Positions 43,042 to 51,561 of a stretch of 64,000 bases of DNA are shown piece by piece; the stretch's first letter is position 1, and every line of letters starts with the position of its first letter. The notes beneath the pieces were generated by a model. That model did no database searches. It had not been told where the DNA came from and saw nothing but the letters and a program-made list of their open reading frames with translations. The DNA comes from Fictibacillus phosphorivorans (lineage in GTDB: Bacteria > Bacillota > Bacilli > Bacillales > Fictibacillaceae), in the NCBI RefSeq assembly GCF_007673525.1, contig NZ_VDZU01000001.1, positions 1,746,177 through 1,810,176 of the forward strand, written 5' to 3'. The translations under genes and the position numbers were made by a program.

Positions 43042-43062
43042 ATGTATGGAGGGGGAGTAAAT

Positions 43063-43350
43063 ATGGAAATTCTCTTTATTAGCATCATATTGCTCATCTT
43101 GGGACTTACTAATGTTATTGCATTTAAATGGGCAGGGAGAGATCGAGTAAGAAGAGTTTTATCTGGAGTTATAGTAATTCTTTTATCACCATTTATTTTT
43201 AAGCTTTCATTAGATGTTATAAGTTCATTTGATCCAGGTGGTTTTGGAGCTGCAGCTGTTACTCTAATCTATTCTACTTTGTTTTTTATCAATGGAATCA
43301 TAATTATCCTTATAGGTATTGCAACGAGTAACGTGAAAAAAAGCACGTAA
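43063..43350 (+). CDS. Small membrane protein, hypothetical
   Basis: A 95-aa protein with three membrane helices and a basic loop GRDRVRR after the first. ATG 43063 follows GGAGGGGG. Probably co-transcribed with the VanZ gene. Not recognised. Confidence 0.65.
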   Translation: MEILFISIILLILGLTNVIAFKWAGRDRVRRVLSGVIVILLSPFIFKLSLDVISSFDPGGFGAAAVTLIYSTLFFINGIIIILIGIATSNVKKST

Positions 43351-43400
43351 ATATAGGGAGGTTATGAAATCGAATTACAGAAATAAATAGTTACTTATCT

Positions 43401-43434
43401 TGGAAACTCCGCTTTTAGGAGTTTCCTCTTTTAT
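43401..43434 (+). terminator. Rho-independent terminator
   Basis: GGAAACTCC pairs with GGAGTTTCC around GCTTTTA, followed by TCTTTTATTT. Confidence 0.8.
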
Positions 43435-43513
43435 TTGAAAGATCTCATATATTTACAGCTCACTTATTATGCTAAAATTAAAATAGTTTTGAATGAGAGG
43501 GGGGATTAAGAAA

Positions 43514-43837
43514 TTGCGGTTATTTTCTTTATTGGTTTTACTTTGCGTATGTTTAAAAATATCTTTTGTTCCAAATTACTTCCATATGGAAGGCGCAACT
43601 TCCGCGCAAGAGTATGAATGGACTGCAAGCTCAATAGCATCGGATGATATATCTATCATAATGACTAAAAACGCTATTGAGAGTAAAAAGGTTCAAAAGG
43701 CATTAAATCCGTTTCAGAACAAAAGTGTTAGAAAAGTACATGTTGAAAACAAAAATGATGTAAAACTAATCTTAGAAAATCCTCTAAAGAAAGCAGCGTT
43801 TCTTAATCCTTTTCTCTATCAATCCAGTTATCTCTAA
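43514..43837 (+). CDS. Small secreted or membrane-anchored protein, hypothetical
   Basis: About 107 aa. TTG 43514 lies 9 nt after GAGGGGGG. The N-terminus (LRLFSLLVLLCVCLKISFV) is a signal sequence or anchor; the mature part is basic and polar with no known domain. A 41-aa membrane peptide gene follows after 59 bp. Not recognised. Confidence 0.55.
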   Translation: MRLFSLLVLLCVCLKISFVPNYFHMEGATSAQEYEWTASSIASDDISIIMTKNAIESKKVQKALNPFQNKSVRKVHVENKNDVKLILENPLKKAAFLNPFLYQSSYL

Positions 43838-43896
43838 CCTCTTGAGAAGAATGAAATGATTTAATTTACTTCAAGAGAGAATAGGAGATAACGTAG

Positions 43897-44022
43897 ATGA
43901 AAGAGATTACTTTATTTAGTGTTCTAACAATAGTATTGGTACTAATTGCTACACATTTCTTTAATCAGTACATTCCAGAGCATCAATATCCAACTCTATT
44001 TAAATTCCTAAAGAACATATAA
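43897..44022 (+). CDS. 41-aa single-pass membrane peptide
   Basis: ATG 43897 follows GGAGAT with 8 nt spacing. MKEITLFSVLTIVLVLIATHF is one membrane helix; the tail NQYIPEHQYPTLFKFLKNI is amphipathic. A strong terminator follows within 10 bp, supporting a real gene. Not recognised. Confidence 0.6.
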   Translation: MKEITLFSVLTIVLVLIATHFFNQYIPEHQYPTLFKFLKNI

Positions 44023-44027
44023 TTTGT

Positions 44028-44057
44028 ATGGACCTGCTAAGCGGGTCTTTTTTTTTA
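44028..44057 (+). terminator. Rho-independent terminator
   Basis: GGACCTGC-TAA-GCGGGTC (one mismatch) followed by TTTTTTTTT. Confidence 0.85.
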
Positions 44058-44178
44058 CTTATTCTAATATTTGGATTTTTTACCGATCCAACAATATTAC
44101 CCTATCTTCAGGAAGGATAAGGAAAGTTTATATGGAATGGGATAATGAGAATTAAATGGAAAGGATGTGATCACGTTT

Positions 44179-44730
44179 ATGCTTAAGGGACAAAAAGTAG
44201 AACTGCAACCTGTTTCACTAGAGGATTACAAACGAATTTTTGAATGGCGTAATGATGAGGAAACGGCCAAATTGATATCGGGTACAGGATATTACGCCTA
44301 TTGCCATGTTTCAACAGAAAATGTTGAGGCTGATTACGAGAATGATGTGAAAAAGATAGATAAACGTGAAACCGACAAATTTTCGATTTATACGATGGGA
44401 GAGAATCCTCAACATATTGGAGGGATCCAGTATAGTGGATTGAATATTATCTCTAGAAGTTGTTCGGTCGGAATTGGAATTGGTGTGAAAGAATACTGGA
44501 GCAAGGGTTATGGAACGGATGCAATGAGAACCCTTATTCATTACTTATTTCAGACCATGAATTTGCAGCGTATCAAACTAGAAACATGGAGTGGGAACGA
44601 ACAAGCCATCCGTTCCTATGAAAAATGTGGGTTTGTAGTAGAAGGACGTTTAAGAAATGAAGAGTTTATTGACGGAAAATATTATGACACGGTTGTCATG
44701 GGACTTCTGAAAGATGAATTTATATCCTAG
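44179..44730 (+). CDS. GNAT family N-acetyltransferase (RimJ/RimL type)
   Basis: A 183-aa protein: MLKGQKVELQPVSLEDY at the start, motif A VGIGIGVKEYWSKGYGTDAMRTLIHYLF and motif B RIKLETWSGNEQAIRSYEKCGFVVEGRLR with EEFIDGKYYDTVVMGLL: the RimJ/SpeG-like branch. AAGGATGTGATC, nearly the full anti-Shine-Dalgarno complement, ends 6 nt before ATG 44179; the in-frame GTG 44167 lies inside it. Acceptor unknown. Confidence 0.9.
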   Translation: MLKGQKVELQPVSLEDYKRIFEWRNDEETAKLISGTGYYAYCHVSTENVEADYENDVKKIDKRETDKFSIYTMGENPQHIGGIQYSGLNIISRSCSVGIGIGVKEYWSKGYGTDAMRTLIHYLFQTMNLQRIKLETWSGNEQAIRSYEKCGFVVEGRLRNEEFIDGKYYDTVVMGLLKDEFIS

Positions 44731-44738
44731 TCATTATT

Positions 44739-44778
44739 GAGAGGGCGTTGATCCAAAGGGGATTAATGCCTTTTTTTG
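44739..44778 (+). terminator. Probable terminator
   Basis: GGCGTTGATCC and GGGATTAATGCC form an imperfect stem followed by TTTTTTT. Confidence 0.55.
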
Positions 44779-44893
44779 CATTTATCAAGCAGAATTGATT
44801 GGGCACTGTGATAGGTGTACAAGCACTTTCTGAGGGAATTCATAGAATATCATAATCGAAGGTATACCTTCGGGAACTAAGGGGGGATTAGTT

Positions 44894-45208
44894 ATGGGTT
44901 GGATTGGAAATAATTCAGGTCATCGTTCTTGTGGATGTAACAAGCGCGTTGAACGTCACCATCATGAATGTGGATGTAACAAGCGTGTTGAACGTCATGA
45001 ACATGAATGTGGCTGTCACAAAAAAGTAAAGCGTCACTCAGAAGGTCAGTTAAGAAGAGATATGTGCTGCAGATGTAATTGGGCTGAATCTCGAAATGAC
45101 AGCGCTTGGAGAAAACTTTGCAGAAACAGAGTAGAAAGTGTTCGAGCGGTTACAGATGCTCCAAACTGTGCTTTGCGCAATCGATTTGGCAATGGAACTG
45201 GTCAATAA
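44894..45208 (+). CDS. Cys/His-rich repeat protein, possibly a spore coat protein
   Basis: A 104-aa, very basic protein. Residues 13-51 are three 13-residue repeats: CGCNKRVERHHHE, CGCNKRVERHEHE and CGCHKKVKRHSEG. Each repeat brings two Cys and several His. The second half, CCRCNWAESRNDSAWRKLC, is also Cys-rich, and RDMCCRCNWAES resembles Bacillus spore coat proteins, but I cannot name a family. AAGGGGGG precedes the ATG. CATAGAATA near 44850 with AC upstream could be a sigma-K promoter, consistent with a late coat role. Confidence 0.7.
   Translation: MGWIGNNSGHRSCGCNKRVERHHHECGCNKRVERHEHECGCHKKVKRHSEGQLRRDMCCRCNWAESRNDSAWRKLCRNRVESVRAVTDAPNCALRNRFGNGTGQ
44930..45046 (+). repeat. Three 39-bp direct repeats inside the Cys/His gene
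   Basis: Units start at 44930, 44969 and 45008. Units 1 and 2 are nearly identical at DNA level; unit 3 has diverged. They encode the 13-residue repeats in frame. Confidence 0.85.
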
Positions 45209-45251
45209 TAACAAAGATTATAAAAAGTTAACGAACAAACACTGAAGAAAC

Positions 45252-45287
45252 AAAAAAAGGACCTTATCACTAAGGTCCTTTTTTGTT
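45252..45287. terminator. Bidirectional terminator
   Basis: AAAAAAGGACCTTA pairs with TAAGGTCCTTTTTT around TCAC. Confidence 0.9.
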
Positions 45288-45298
45288 GCGGAAGATGC

Positions 45299-45511
45299 TT
45301 AGCTATTCTCGCTTAGGTCACGAATTTCTCTTTCAATCAAATACAGGGAGAGTTCGAATGCATCTATACGTCTTTGCGCTAAGGTGATCTGAGACTTATA
45401 CCGGTTCGGATTTTCTTTACCTTCCAGCGTTTTAACGGTTTCTTTTAGTTTATGAATCGTTGAGTCAATTTGACGTTTAGCTTCAACTAAGTTGTCCAAC
45501 ATAATCTCCAT
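45299..45511 (-). CDS. Small coiled-coil protein, hypothetical
   Basis: A 70-aa, wholly helical protein (DNLVEAKRQIDSTIHKLKETVKTLE ... IDAFELSLYLIEREIRDL) with two heptad-rich helices, likely an antiparallel coiled coil. GGGGGTG precedes ATG 45511. Not recognised. Confidence 0.7.
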   Translation of the reverse strand: MEIMLDNLVEAKRQIDSTIHKLKETVKTLEGKENPNRYKSQITLAQRRIDAFELSLYLIEREIRDLSENS

Positions 45512-45596
45512 TTAAATACACCCCCCTATATTAAATTTCAACAATAATGTGCAACCCCGTGAGAAAGATTTGATGATTTGAAATTCAACGTGCAGA

Positions 45597-45690
45597 TTAA
45601 TTATTCACCCTATACTGTAGCGGCGTGCAGCCTGTAACATTCACAAAATTCCGTTTGTATGTCGATTCTAAACAATTATAAACTATAATA
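45597..45690 (-). pseudogene. C-terminal fossil of an AraC-family regulator
   Basis: On the minus strand about 25 codons read LESTYKRNFVNVTGCTPLQY then RVNN and a stop at 45597. This is the end of an AraC HTH (Phe-x3-Thr-Gly-x-Thr-Pro-x-x-Tyr-Arg). Upstream codons weaken quickly, with no start or ribosome binding site. A relic of a deleted gene. Confidence 0.4.
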
Positions 45691-45719
45691 AGGGTACAAC
45701 TACAATAGGGGGCTACTCC

Positions 45720-46589
45720 ATGTATACGGAAGATCGAGTTGTATTAAAAGTAGAGCAATTTAACAATAATGATGTTTCAAGTCTAATAGAGCTTTCTTCA
45801 TCTGTCGGATGGGACTATGATGAAAACGAAATAAGAACGATTCTGTCATCAGGAAAAATTTATGGACATAAAAATCCTGAAGGTAAAATCGTTTCAAGTG
45901 CTGCGATCATTCCATACGATACGAATCTAGCCTCAATCGGTATGGTTATCGTACATTCAGATTATAGGGGCCATGGATTAGGAAAAGAAGTCACTCAACA
46001 ATGTATTGCTAGCGTGTCTAAAGAGACATCAATTATGCTAATCTCAACGGATGAAGGGAAACCGTTATATGAAAGCTTAGGCTTTAGAACGGTAGATGTT
46101 GTACATAAGTTTTTATGTGAAAATTTTTTCTCCGAATCGCTTGAAGTTAGTAATGAATTTACATTAGATACTTACAAAGTAGATGATTTTCAACAAATGA
46201 TGGAACTAGACTCAGCGGCATTTGGTGATCAGAGAAGCAAATTTCTGCTCAATCGCATTGAACAATCGAAACAATGTATCGTTGTAAAAGATCAGAACAG
46301 CCAGATTATTGGTTTTGGTCTATCTATACAAGGACCTATAAATCTAATAGTAGGACCGATTGTAGCGCCGGACTTTAAAACAGCCGCTTCTATCATGAAA
46401 GAGTTAGCTACTAACCATCATGGAAATCTTAGGATTGATGTGCCATCAGGTCATCATGATTTCATGACTTTCTTACGTACATGTGGTTTTAATAAAGTTA
46501 ATGAGCCTCCAATAATGATGAAGAATTCAAATGCAATGCCAAACAGAAACCAAAAGTTATATGGAATCGCTGCACAAGTATTTGGTTGA
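45720..46589 (+). CDS. GNAT acetyltransferase with two tandem domains
   Basis: A 289-aa protein. The first GNAT domain (about 5-140) has an intact acetyl-CoA loop VHSDYRGHGLGKEVTQQCI and LYESLGFRTVDVVHKF. The second (about 145-285), YKVDDFQQMMELDSAAFGDQRSKFL ... IMKELATNHHGNLRIDVP, resembles the C-terminal domain of YitH/HolE-type acetyltransferases and lacks the loop. GGGGG precedes the ATG. Substrate unknown. Confidence 0.85.
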   Translation: MYTEDRVVLKVEQFNNNDVSSLIELSSSVGWDYDENEIRTILSSGKIYGHKNPEGKIVSSAAIIPYDTNLASIGMVIVHSDYRGHGLGKEVTQQCIASVSKETSIMLISTDEGKPLYESLGFRTVDVVHKFLCENFFSESLEVSNEFTLDTYKVDDFQQMMELDSAAFGDQRSKFLLNRIEQSKQCIVVKDQNSQIIGFGLSIQGPINLIVGPIVAPDFKTAASIMKELATNHHGNLRIDVPSGHHDFMTFLRTCGFNKVNEPPIMMKNSNAMPNRNQKLYGIAAQVFG

Positions 46590-46654
46590 AAAAAATAAAG
46601 TCAAAATATTATTTCATGGAATAGCTAGGGAAAAGACGAACACGCAAACTAACA

Positions 46655-46692
46655 GAGCATTTCTTCAAGAAGGAGAAGTGCTCTTTTTTATT
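46655..46692 (+). terminator. Rho-independent terminator
   Basis: GAGCATTTCTTC pairs with GGAGAAGTGCTC, followed by TTTTTTA. Confidence 0.8.
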
Positions 46693-46737
46693 GAAGTTAA
46701 GAATAAGACTAGTTGTTATGAAACGGAGGTTATTACG

Positions 46738-47259
46738 ATGAGTGATCTGAAGTTAATAGAAACCTATAAAAGCTTTTTACAAAACTATTCAAACGAACAG
46801 CTCAGCTATATTCCTGAACAAGGGGTTTGGTCGATCGGTCAAATGTATGACCATTTGATTGTGGTAGCTCATGAATATCTAGATAGTGTAGAAGATTGTG
46901 AGAAAGCTGTTGAAGTGCAACATCAGGAAAAATCCGAATTCGGAGAGTACCTATTTAATATCGGTGGATTCCCTCCCATTAAAATTAAACTGCCTGAAGA
47001 ACTTGATGCCCCACCGGACAATACAAAAAGTAAAGAAGAGATTATGTCAGAGCTCGATCAATTAATGGATAGGATGAAAGACTTGGAATTGAAAGTAGAA
47101 GAGATAAACCCAAACTGCAAAATGAAGCATGGTGGCTTTGGGTGGCTGAATGCAAAAGAGTGGTTATCTCTTGTCAGTATGCATTTTCGTCATCACCTGC
47201 GTCAGAAGTATGATCTAGATCAGAGGCTTAACTATATAGAAGTTTTGTCTAGGGATTAG
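46738..47259 (+). CDS. DinB family protein
   Basis: A 173-aa member of the DinB_2 group. WSIGQMYDHLIVVAHEYL gives the first metal His, and SMHFRHHLRQKYDL gives the C-terminal His-x3-His pair. ATG 46738 follows GGAGG with 8 nt spacing; the frame runs upstream to 46531 through the terminator and is not coding there. Function unknown; four-helix bundle likely. Confidence 0.85.
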   Translation: MSDLKLIETYKSFLQNYSNEQLSYIPEQGVWSIGQMYDHLIVVAHEYLDSVEDCEKAVEVQHQEKSEFGEYLFNIGGFPPIKIKLPEELDAPPDNTKSKEEIMSELDQLMDRMKDLELKVEEINPNCKMKHGGFGWLNAKEWLSLVSMHFRHHLRQKYDLDQRLNYIEVLSRD

Positions 47260-47357
47260 TTCGATTATTTCTTAAACTATGCTTTTTAGTGCGTGCAAGG
47301 TCATAATTACGGGTACATACCTTCATATACAGAATGCAAGGATAGGAGAGAGTTATT

Positions 47358-48044
47358 TTGATAAAAGCTGTACTGTTTGATTTGGACGGAACCCTTTTGG
47401 ACCGCGACACGTCGGTTAAGAAGTTCGTAGAGGACCAACATACTCGTCTGTCATCCGTGTTGTCCCATATACCTAAAAAATTGTTTGCGAAAAGATTTAT
47501 CGAGTTAGAGGAGAACGGTTATGTGTGGAAGGACAAAGTGTACCAAAAGCTAGCCGAGGAGCTTGCTGTCAGAAGAATGCCTCCAGGAGAACTCCTGGAT
47601 GATTATTTAACACAGTTCAAGCACCATTGCACACCGTTTCCAAACCTTATCAGCATGTTAGATGAGCTAAAGAAAGAAGGCTATCGCCTCGGTTTGGTCA
47701 CGAACGGTTACGGTGTGTTTCAGAATGACACGATTCAAGCACTAGAGATAAAAGAGTACTTCGACACAATCCTTATATCTGAGATGGAGGGATTGAGAAA
47801 GCCTGATCCACTTGTTTTCGAGAGAGCTGCAGAGCGTCTAAACGTTAAGACGGAAGAGTGCATGTTTGTGGGCGATCACCCCAAAAATGACGTGGAAGCT
47901 GCTAGAAATACTGGTATGATTGCCGTCTGGAAAACCAGCCCTCATTGGAAAGAAGCGGAGGCAGCCGATTATACGATAAGCGATCTGGCAGAGCTTAAGC
48001 TAATTTTAGAAACCCATGAAAAGGCAATGCAACTTTCAAATTGA
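47358..48044 (+). CDS. HAD-family hydrolase
   Basis: A 228-aa phosphatase-like protein. Motif I is LFDLDGTLLD (nucleophile Asp), motif II LVTNGYG, motif III RKPDP (Lys), motif IV VGDHPKNDVEAA. The cap inserted after motif I is helical (C1 type), so small phosphate esters are probable substrates, as for pyrimidine nucleotidase YjjG relatives. The start is TTG 47358 after AGGAGAGAG. Confidence 0.92.
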   Translation: MIKAVLFDLDGTLLDRDTSVKKFVEDQHTRLSSVLSHIPKKLFAKRFIELEENGYVWKDKVYQKLAEELAVRRMPPGELLDDYLTQFKHHCTPFPNLISMLDELKKEGYRLGLVTNGYGVFQNDTIQALEIKEYFDTILISEMEGLRKPDPLVFERAAERLNVKTEECMFVGDHPKNDVEAARNTGMIAVWKTSPHWKEAEAADYTISDLAELKLILETHEKAMQLSN

Positions 48045-48090
48045 AGAGTAGAGTATTGTTCTTTTTTTGGGAGATAAATTTAATACGCAA

Positions 48091-48128
48091 TATGGAGCAC
48101 TAATCTTTAAAGGATTAATGCTCTTTTT
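48091..48128 (+). terminator. Rho-independent terminator
   Basis: GAGCACTAATC pairs with GGATTAATGCTC (one bulge), followed by TTTTTT. Confidence 0.8.
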
Positions 48129-48194
48129 TATTGAATTAAATAACGCAACAGATTGTTTACTGAAAAGACATTTGAGAAATGAAGTGATTGTAAA

Positions 48195-48587
48195 ATGAGA
48201 TATCATCAAAGAGAGTTTTCACATGAACTAATGCAAAGAATTAAAGATATTGAAGCAGCTTTAGCAGACGATATTGAATATTTGTTATTAAAATACAAAC
48301 CTCTTCATAATAATAAGAATTTATCTTTTGATGGTGAATTTCACAGAGAAGGTGACCATCCATTTACTCCTGAATACATTTCCACCATTTCGATTGGTAT
48401 ATCAGAAGAAAAAGAACTAATTGATCTACATACAATTAAAATATGGGATTGCTATCGATCATTCTTAGGAATGCCTGTTTCAAAAAAGATTCCAGGCAGT
48501 AAAATTTTTGGGGAACTACTAGATGAAACGCTAGAAGAAGTTAAAGAAGAGTTAGTAGACTACATTACCGATCTTTTAGCAGAATGA
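48195..48587 (+). CDS. Hypothetical protein
   Basis: A 130-aa acidic, soluble protein; a helical N-terminus is followed by a beta-rich middle (TPEYISTISIGISEEKELIDLHTIKIWDC) and a helical end. No motif I can name. The ATG is preceded by GAAGTGATT, a partial ribosome binding site. Confidence 0.6.
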   Translation: MRYHQREFSHELMQRIKDIEAALADDIEYLLLKYKPLHNNKNLSFDGEFHREGDHPFTPEYISTISIGISEEKELIDLHTIKIWDCYRSFLGMPVSKKIPGSKIFGELLDETLEEVKEELVDYITDLLAE

Positions 48588-48673
48588 TTATATTCAATAA
48601 TCGGGTCTAGTTCTTATATCAATAAAGTGTGTTCATTTAAAGGTTAAGAAGGGACAGAAAATGGTGAAACACA

Positions 48674-48940
48674 ATGAAGTATATAATCTTTATCATGTTT
48701 TCCTTAGTTAGTTGGTGGATGTTCTTTGTTTGGATTTCTAGCAACATGTATTTTGTGGATCAAATGGAATATGGAGCTTTCCTGTATACTTCTGTTTTTG
48801 CTTTTAGTCCCTTTCTATCCGCTACCGTAACTTATTTCACTTATAAGTTTTGTGTAAAATCAAAATCAATCTTACAAGTTCTAACCATGATCTACATACT
48901 TACATCCATTTATGGTATTGATCAATTTTTAAAATATTGA
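48674..48940 (+). CDS. Membrane protein, hypothetical
   Basis: An 88-aa protein with three probable membrane helices: 1-22, 37-60 and 66-84. GGTGA precedes the ATG by 7 nt. Not recognised. Confidence 0.6.
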   Translation: MKYIIFIMFSLVSWWMFFVWISSNMYFVDQMEYGAFLYTSVFAFSPFLSATVTYFTYKFCVKSKSILQVLTMIYILTSIYGIDQFLKY

Positions 48941-48987
48941 GCATTAGTTACCGCTAAGTAAATGTCATTTCAAATAGGGGTTATGTT

Positions 48988-49469
48988 TTGAAAACAAAAC
49001 AATTGTTTTTCATAATCGTCATTTTTTTATTTTGCATAACGGGGTGTACAACTTCTTTTGATGGAAATGGTCAGAAAACAGAAGAGAATGAAAATGACTT
49101 CCCTCCAACGGTTCCAGGATTCATTAAAATCGAAGGTGTTAGACATGAGATGGAACCAGGAAATTATAGATGGGAAAGAAAAAAGGGATTAGAAACTGAA
49201 GCTGTGACAACGGATGCAGCATCACCTTATCAAATTGGTGAGGGGTTTGAAGCTATAGAAGTAAAACCAGGCGCTGATATTGCAATCGAAATAAAAGATA
49301 AACCCAAACTATCTGTTTTTCCGTGGAACAGAGATGGTAGCGGTAAAGAAGTCATATTAGATAACAATCGTTTATCCGCTCCGGCAAGTAAAGTCGATAC
49401 ATCTATGAGGTTTTAGCCAAATGGTCCAATGGTGAAATATCTTACACGTTTGTAGTTGAAGTAAACTGA
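48988..49469 (+). pseudogene. Lipoprotein gene with a one-base frameshift near the 3' end
   Basis: TTG 48988 follows AGGGG. The N-terminus FFIIVIFLFCITGCTTS is a lipoprotein signal with the lipidated Cys20. The domain PPTVPGFIKIEGVRHEMEPGNYRWERKKG is seen in small secreted proteins of bacilli. The frame stops at 49416 after DTSMRF. In the next frame the DNA reads GRYIYEVLAKWSNGEISYTF, then VVEVN and a stop at 49469, an obvious continuation. Loss of one G at 49393 (AAAGGTCGA to AAAGTCGA) explains it. Either a recent lesion or a read error. Confidence 0.75.
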
Positions 49470-49557
49470 TTAACGATGGTAGTTGTGTAAAGTGCAGATT
49501 TTCAAGGTTAATGAGTTCATTAATATAAAACTATTAGTCTAGGAGGTTGCACATAAG

Positions 49558-50061
49558 ATGACAGCTAAATTTAAACCTATGACGTTTGAGATGGAAACGG
49601 ATCGACTGTCCCTTAGTCTATGGAAGGAATCAGATGCATCATGGTATAGAGAACTTGTTGCGGAACGGGGCAAAGGTATGCCGACTATAGTTACTGCTCG
49701 TGAGAATGTCACTACTTTACGCAATCGAGCATATGAAAGCGGAATTGCTTTGCAAACTATTCGTCGTCGAGATGAAGGCGATTATATTGGGTACTGCGGA
49801 TTAATTATTGGTCGTTCTACACTTGAAGAACCGGAGATTGCATACGAGTTGTTCCAAAAAGTACAAGGTAATGGTTATGCGACTGAGGCAGCAACCGTGG
49901 TCTTAGATGCTGCAGTTGCAACCGGACGACACAAGCTTTGGTCGACGGTACGGGCTTGGAATGCTGCATCCTTCCGCGTACTTGAAAAGTTGGGGTTTGA
50001 ACGTGACCACAGTACATGGGACGAGAATGGAGAGATTGTTTGGAGTGTACGAGAACTTTAG
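49558..50061 (+). CDS. GNAT family N-acetyltransferase
   Basis: A 167-aa RimJ/RimL-type enzyme: METDRLSLSLWKESDASWYREL, ELFQKVQGNGYATEAATVVLDAA (acetyl-CoA loop) and STVRAWNAASFRVLEKLGFERD. AGGAGG lies 11 nt before the ATG. Acceptor unknown. Confidence 0.88.
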   Translation: MTAKFKPMTFEMETDRLSLSLWKESDASWYRELVAERGKGMPTIVTARENVTTLRNRAYESGIALQTIRRRDEGDYIGYCGLIIGRSTLEEPEIAYELFQKVQGNGYATEAATVVLDAAVATGRHKLWSTVRAWNAASFRVLEKLGFERDHSTWDENGEIVWSVREL

Positions 50062-50154
50062 AAGATTGAACCCATCCCAAAACTTTTTCAAGCGAATGGA
50101 TGTTAGATATTCTTTTATAAAGAAAGAACCATAAGTGTACGGAGGATTGTATAA

Positions 50155-50604
50155 ATGCCAGAAATAAATCATAAAACCTATATTAAAGTAACAGTAGAAG
50201 ACGTGTATCATACAATTTCAACAGCTCAAGGCTGGAATGCATGGTTTACAGATGTAACGTCTTTAGAGATCAATCCAGACGGAACAGGTGAAATTCGAAT
50301 GCGGTGGCTAAACTTCGGTAGCGAAAATGTAACGATTGAAGATGGGGGAAGTATACTAGAAGCAATTCCAAACCAAAAATTTGTGTTTCAGTGGTCACCA
50401 GGAGAACAAAGTTCAACAGTAACCATTAAACTTAAACCTTATAAAGACGGTACATTAGTAGTACTGAATGAGTCTGGTTATACGCATTCACAAAGAGACA
50501 TACGTGCCTGTATCGGATGTGCTGTTGGATGGGGAGAAGCATTAACCCTGTTAAAAGTCTATTTAGAGCATGGAATAGTATATAAACAGGACTTAGTTCT
50601 ATAA
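50155..50604 (+). CDS. SRPBCC (AHSA1-like) domain protein
   Basis: A 149-aa START/Bet v1-fold protein: VEDVYHTISTAQGWNAWFTD, then beta strands to FQWSPGEQSSTVTIKL and the terminal helix GWGEALTLLKVYLEHG. The AHSA1 branch binds hydrophobic ligands in a central cavity. GGAGG precedes the ATG. It lies between a GNAT and a phosphotransferase gene on the same strand. Confidence 0.85.
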   Translation: MPEINHKTYIKVTVEDVYHTISTAQGWNAWFTDVTSLEINPDGTGEIRMRWLNFGSENVTIEDGGSILEAIPNQKFVFQWSPGEQSSTVTIKLKPYKDGTLVVLNESGYTHSQRDIRACIGCAVGWGEALTLLKVYLEHGIVYKQDLVL

Positions 50605-50657
50605 ATGATTAAAGGATTGGAGAAAGTTAATTAAAGAAATAAGGAGGTGTAGATTAG

Positions 50658-51449
50658 ATGCCAAACAAAGAAAACGAAGAAATACTAACTGGAGGAAATG
50701 TCTCAACCGTATTTCGACTAGGAGATACGGTTCGACGAGAACTTAAACCAGAAAGTGCTAGAGTTCACAAGCTATTAAAGCACTTAGAAAACAAAGGGTT
50801 CACTTATGCGCCAAAGTTTTTAGGTATTGATGAAAAGGATAGAGAGATCTTATCTTATATAGAAGGTGAAGCTGGTCATTACCCGTTAAAAAAGTATATG
50901 TGGTCAGATGATGTACTAATGGAGATTGCCAAAATGCTTCGACGCTATCACGATGCTGTAGCAGATTTCCCTATAGAAAAATGTTGGCAGCCCATCGATC
51001 ACACTCCAGAGCCTTTTGAGGTGCTCTGCCATAATGATTTTGCCATTTATAACATTATCTTTGATCACGAACGACCGGTTGGAATCATTGATTTTGATGT
51101 AGCGGGTCCTGGGCCGAAACTTTGGGACATTGCCTATACGCTCTACACGTGCGTGCCTTTAAGCAGATTTTATCTAGATGAAACAGGCAAGACCATAAAT
51201 TACAATCGTAAGCAGCACGCAGACCGAATCAAACAAAGAGTCCAATGTTTTTTTGAAGCGTACGGTGAAGATGTGGATAGTAGTTATTTGGATATCGTTT
51301 TGCGTCGATTAGAAGGGTTATGTAGAACAATAATAAGAAGAGCAAGTGAAGGTGACAAAGCTTTTCAACAAATGATAGAAGAGGGGCATCTTGATCACTA
51401 TCGAGAAGATATTCGTTTTATTCTGAATCACGGAAAAGAGTGGCTATAA
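50658..51449 (+). CDS. Aminoglycoside phosphotransferase-family protein
   Basis: A 263-aa APH-fold protein. The catalytic loop is VLCHNDFAIYNIIF (HND-x4-N) and the metal site is GIIDFDVAGPGPKLWDIAY (Asp). The N-lobe has GNVSTVFRLGDTVRREL. This is the small-molecule kinase fold; most chromosomal members have unknown substrates and do not give resistance. AAGGAGGTG precedes the ATG. Confidence 0.88.
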   Translation: MPNKENEEILTGGNVSTVFRLGDTVRRELKPESARVHKLLKHLENKGFTYAPKFLGIDEKDREILSYIEGEAGHYPLKKYMWSDDVLMEIAKMLRRYHDAVADFPIEKCWQPIDHTPEPFEVLCHNDFAIYNIIFDHERPVGIIDFDVAGPGPKLWDIAYTLYTCVPLSRFYLDETGKTINYNRKQHADRIKQRVQCFFEAYGEDVDSSYLDIVLRRLEGLCRTIIRRASEGDKAFQQMIEEGHLDHYREDIRFILNHGKEWL

Positions 51450-51467
51450 AAGAGATGCACAAAATAA

Positions 51468-51502
51468 AGCTGATCATTTTGATTCGGCTTTTTTTATTTA
51501 CA
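51468..51502 (+). terminator. Rho-independent terminator
   Basis: AAGCTGATCA and TGATTCGGCTT form an imperfect stem followed by TTTTTT. Confidence 0.7.
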
Positions 51503-51561
51503 TAAATTATCCAACCAACTCAATACTAACAAGAGAGAACGCAATATAAGGAGTTGGGACT

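Noticed and set aside
44930..45046. 39-bp repeats considered as a CRISPR-like array.
   Set aside because: They are contiguous, without spacers, and encode an in-frame protein repeat.
49817..50211. Several overlapping minus- and plus-strand frames over the GNAT gene end and the 93-bp gap after it.
   Set aside because: They overlap the acetyltransferase and SRPBCC genes and none has a ribosome binding site.
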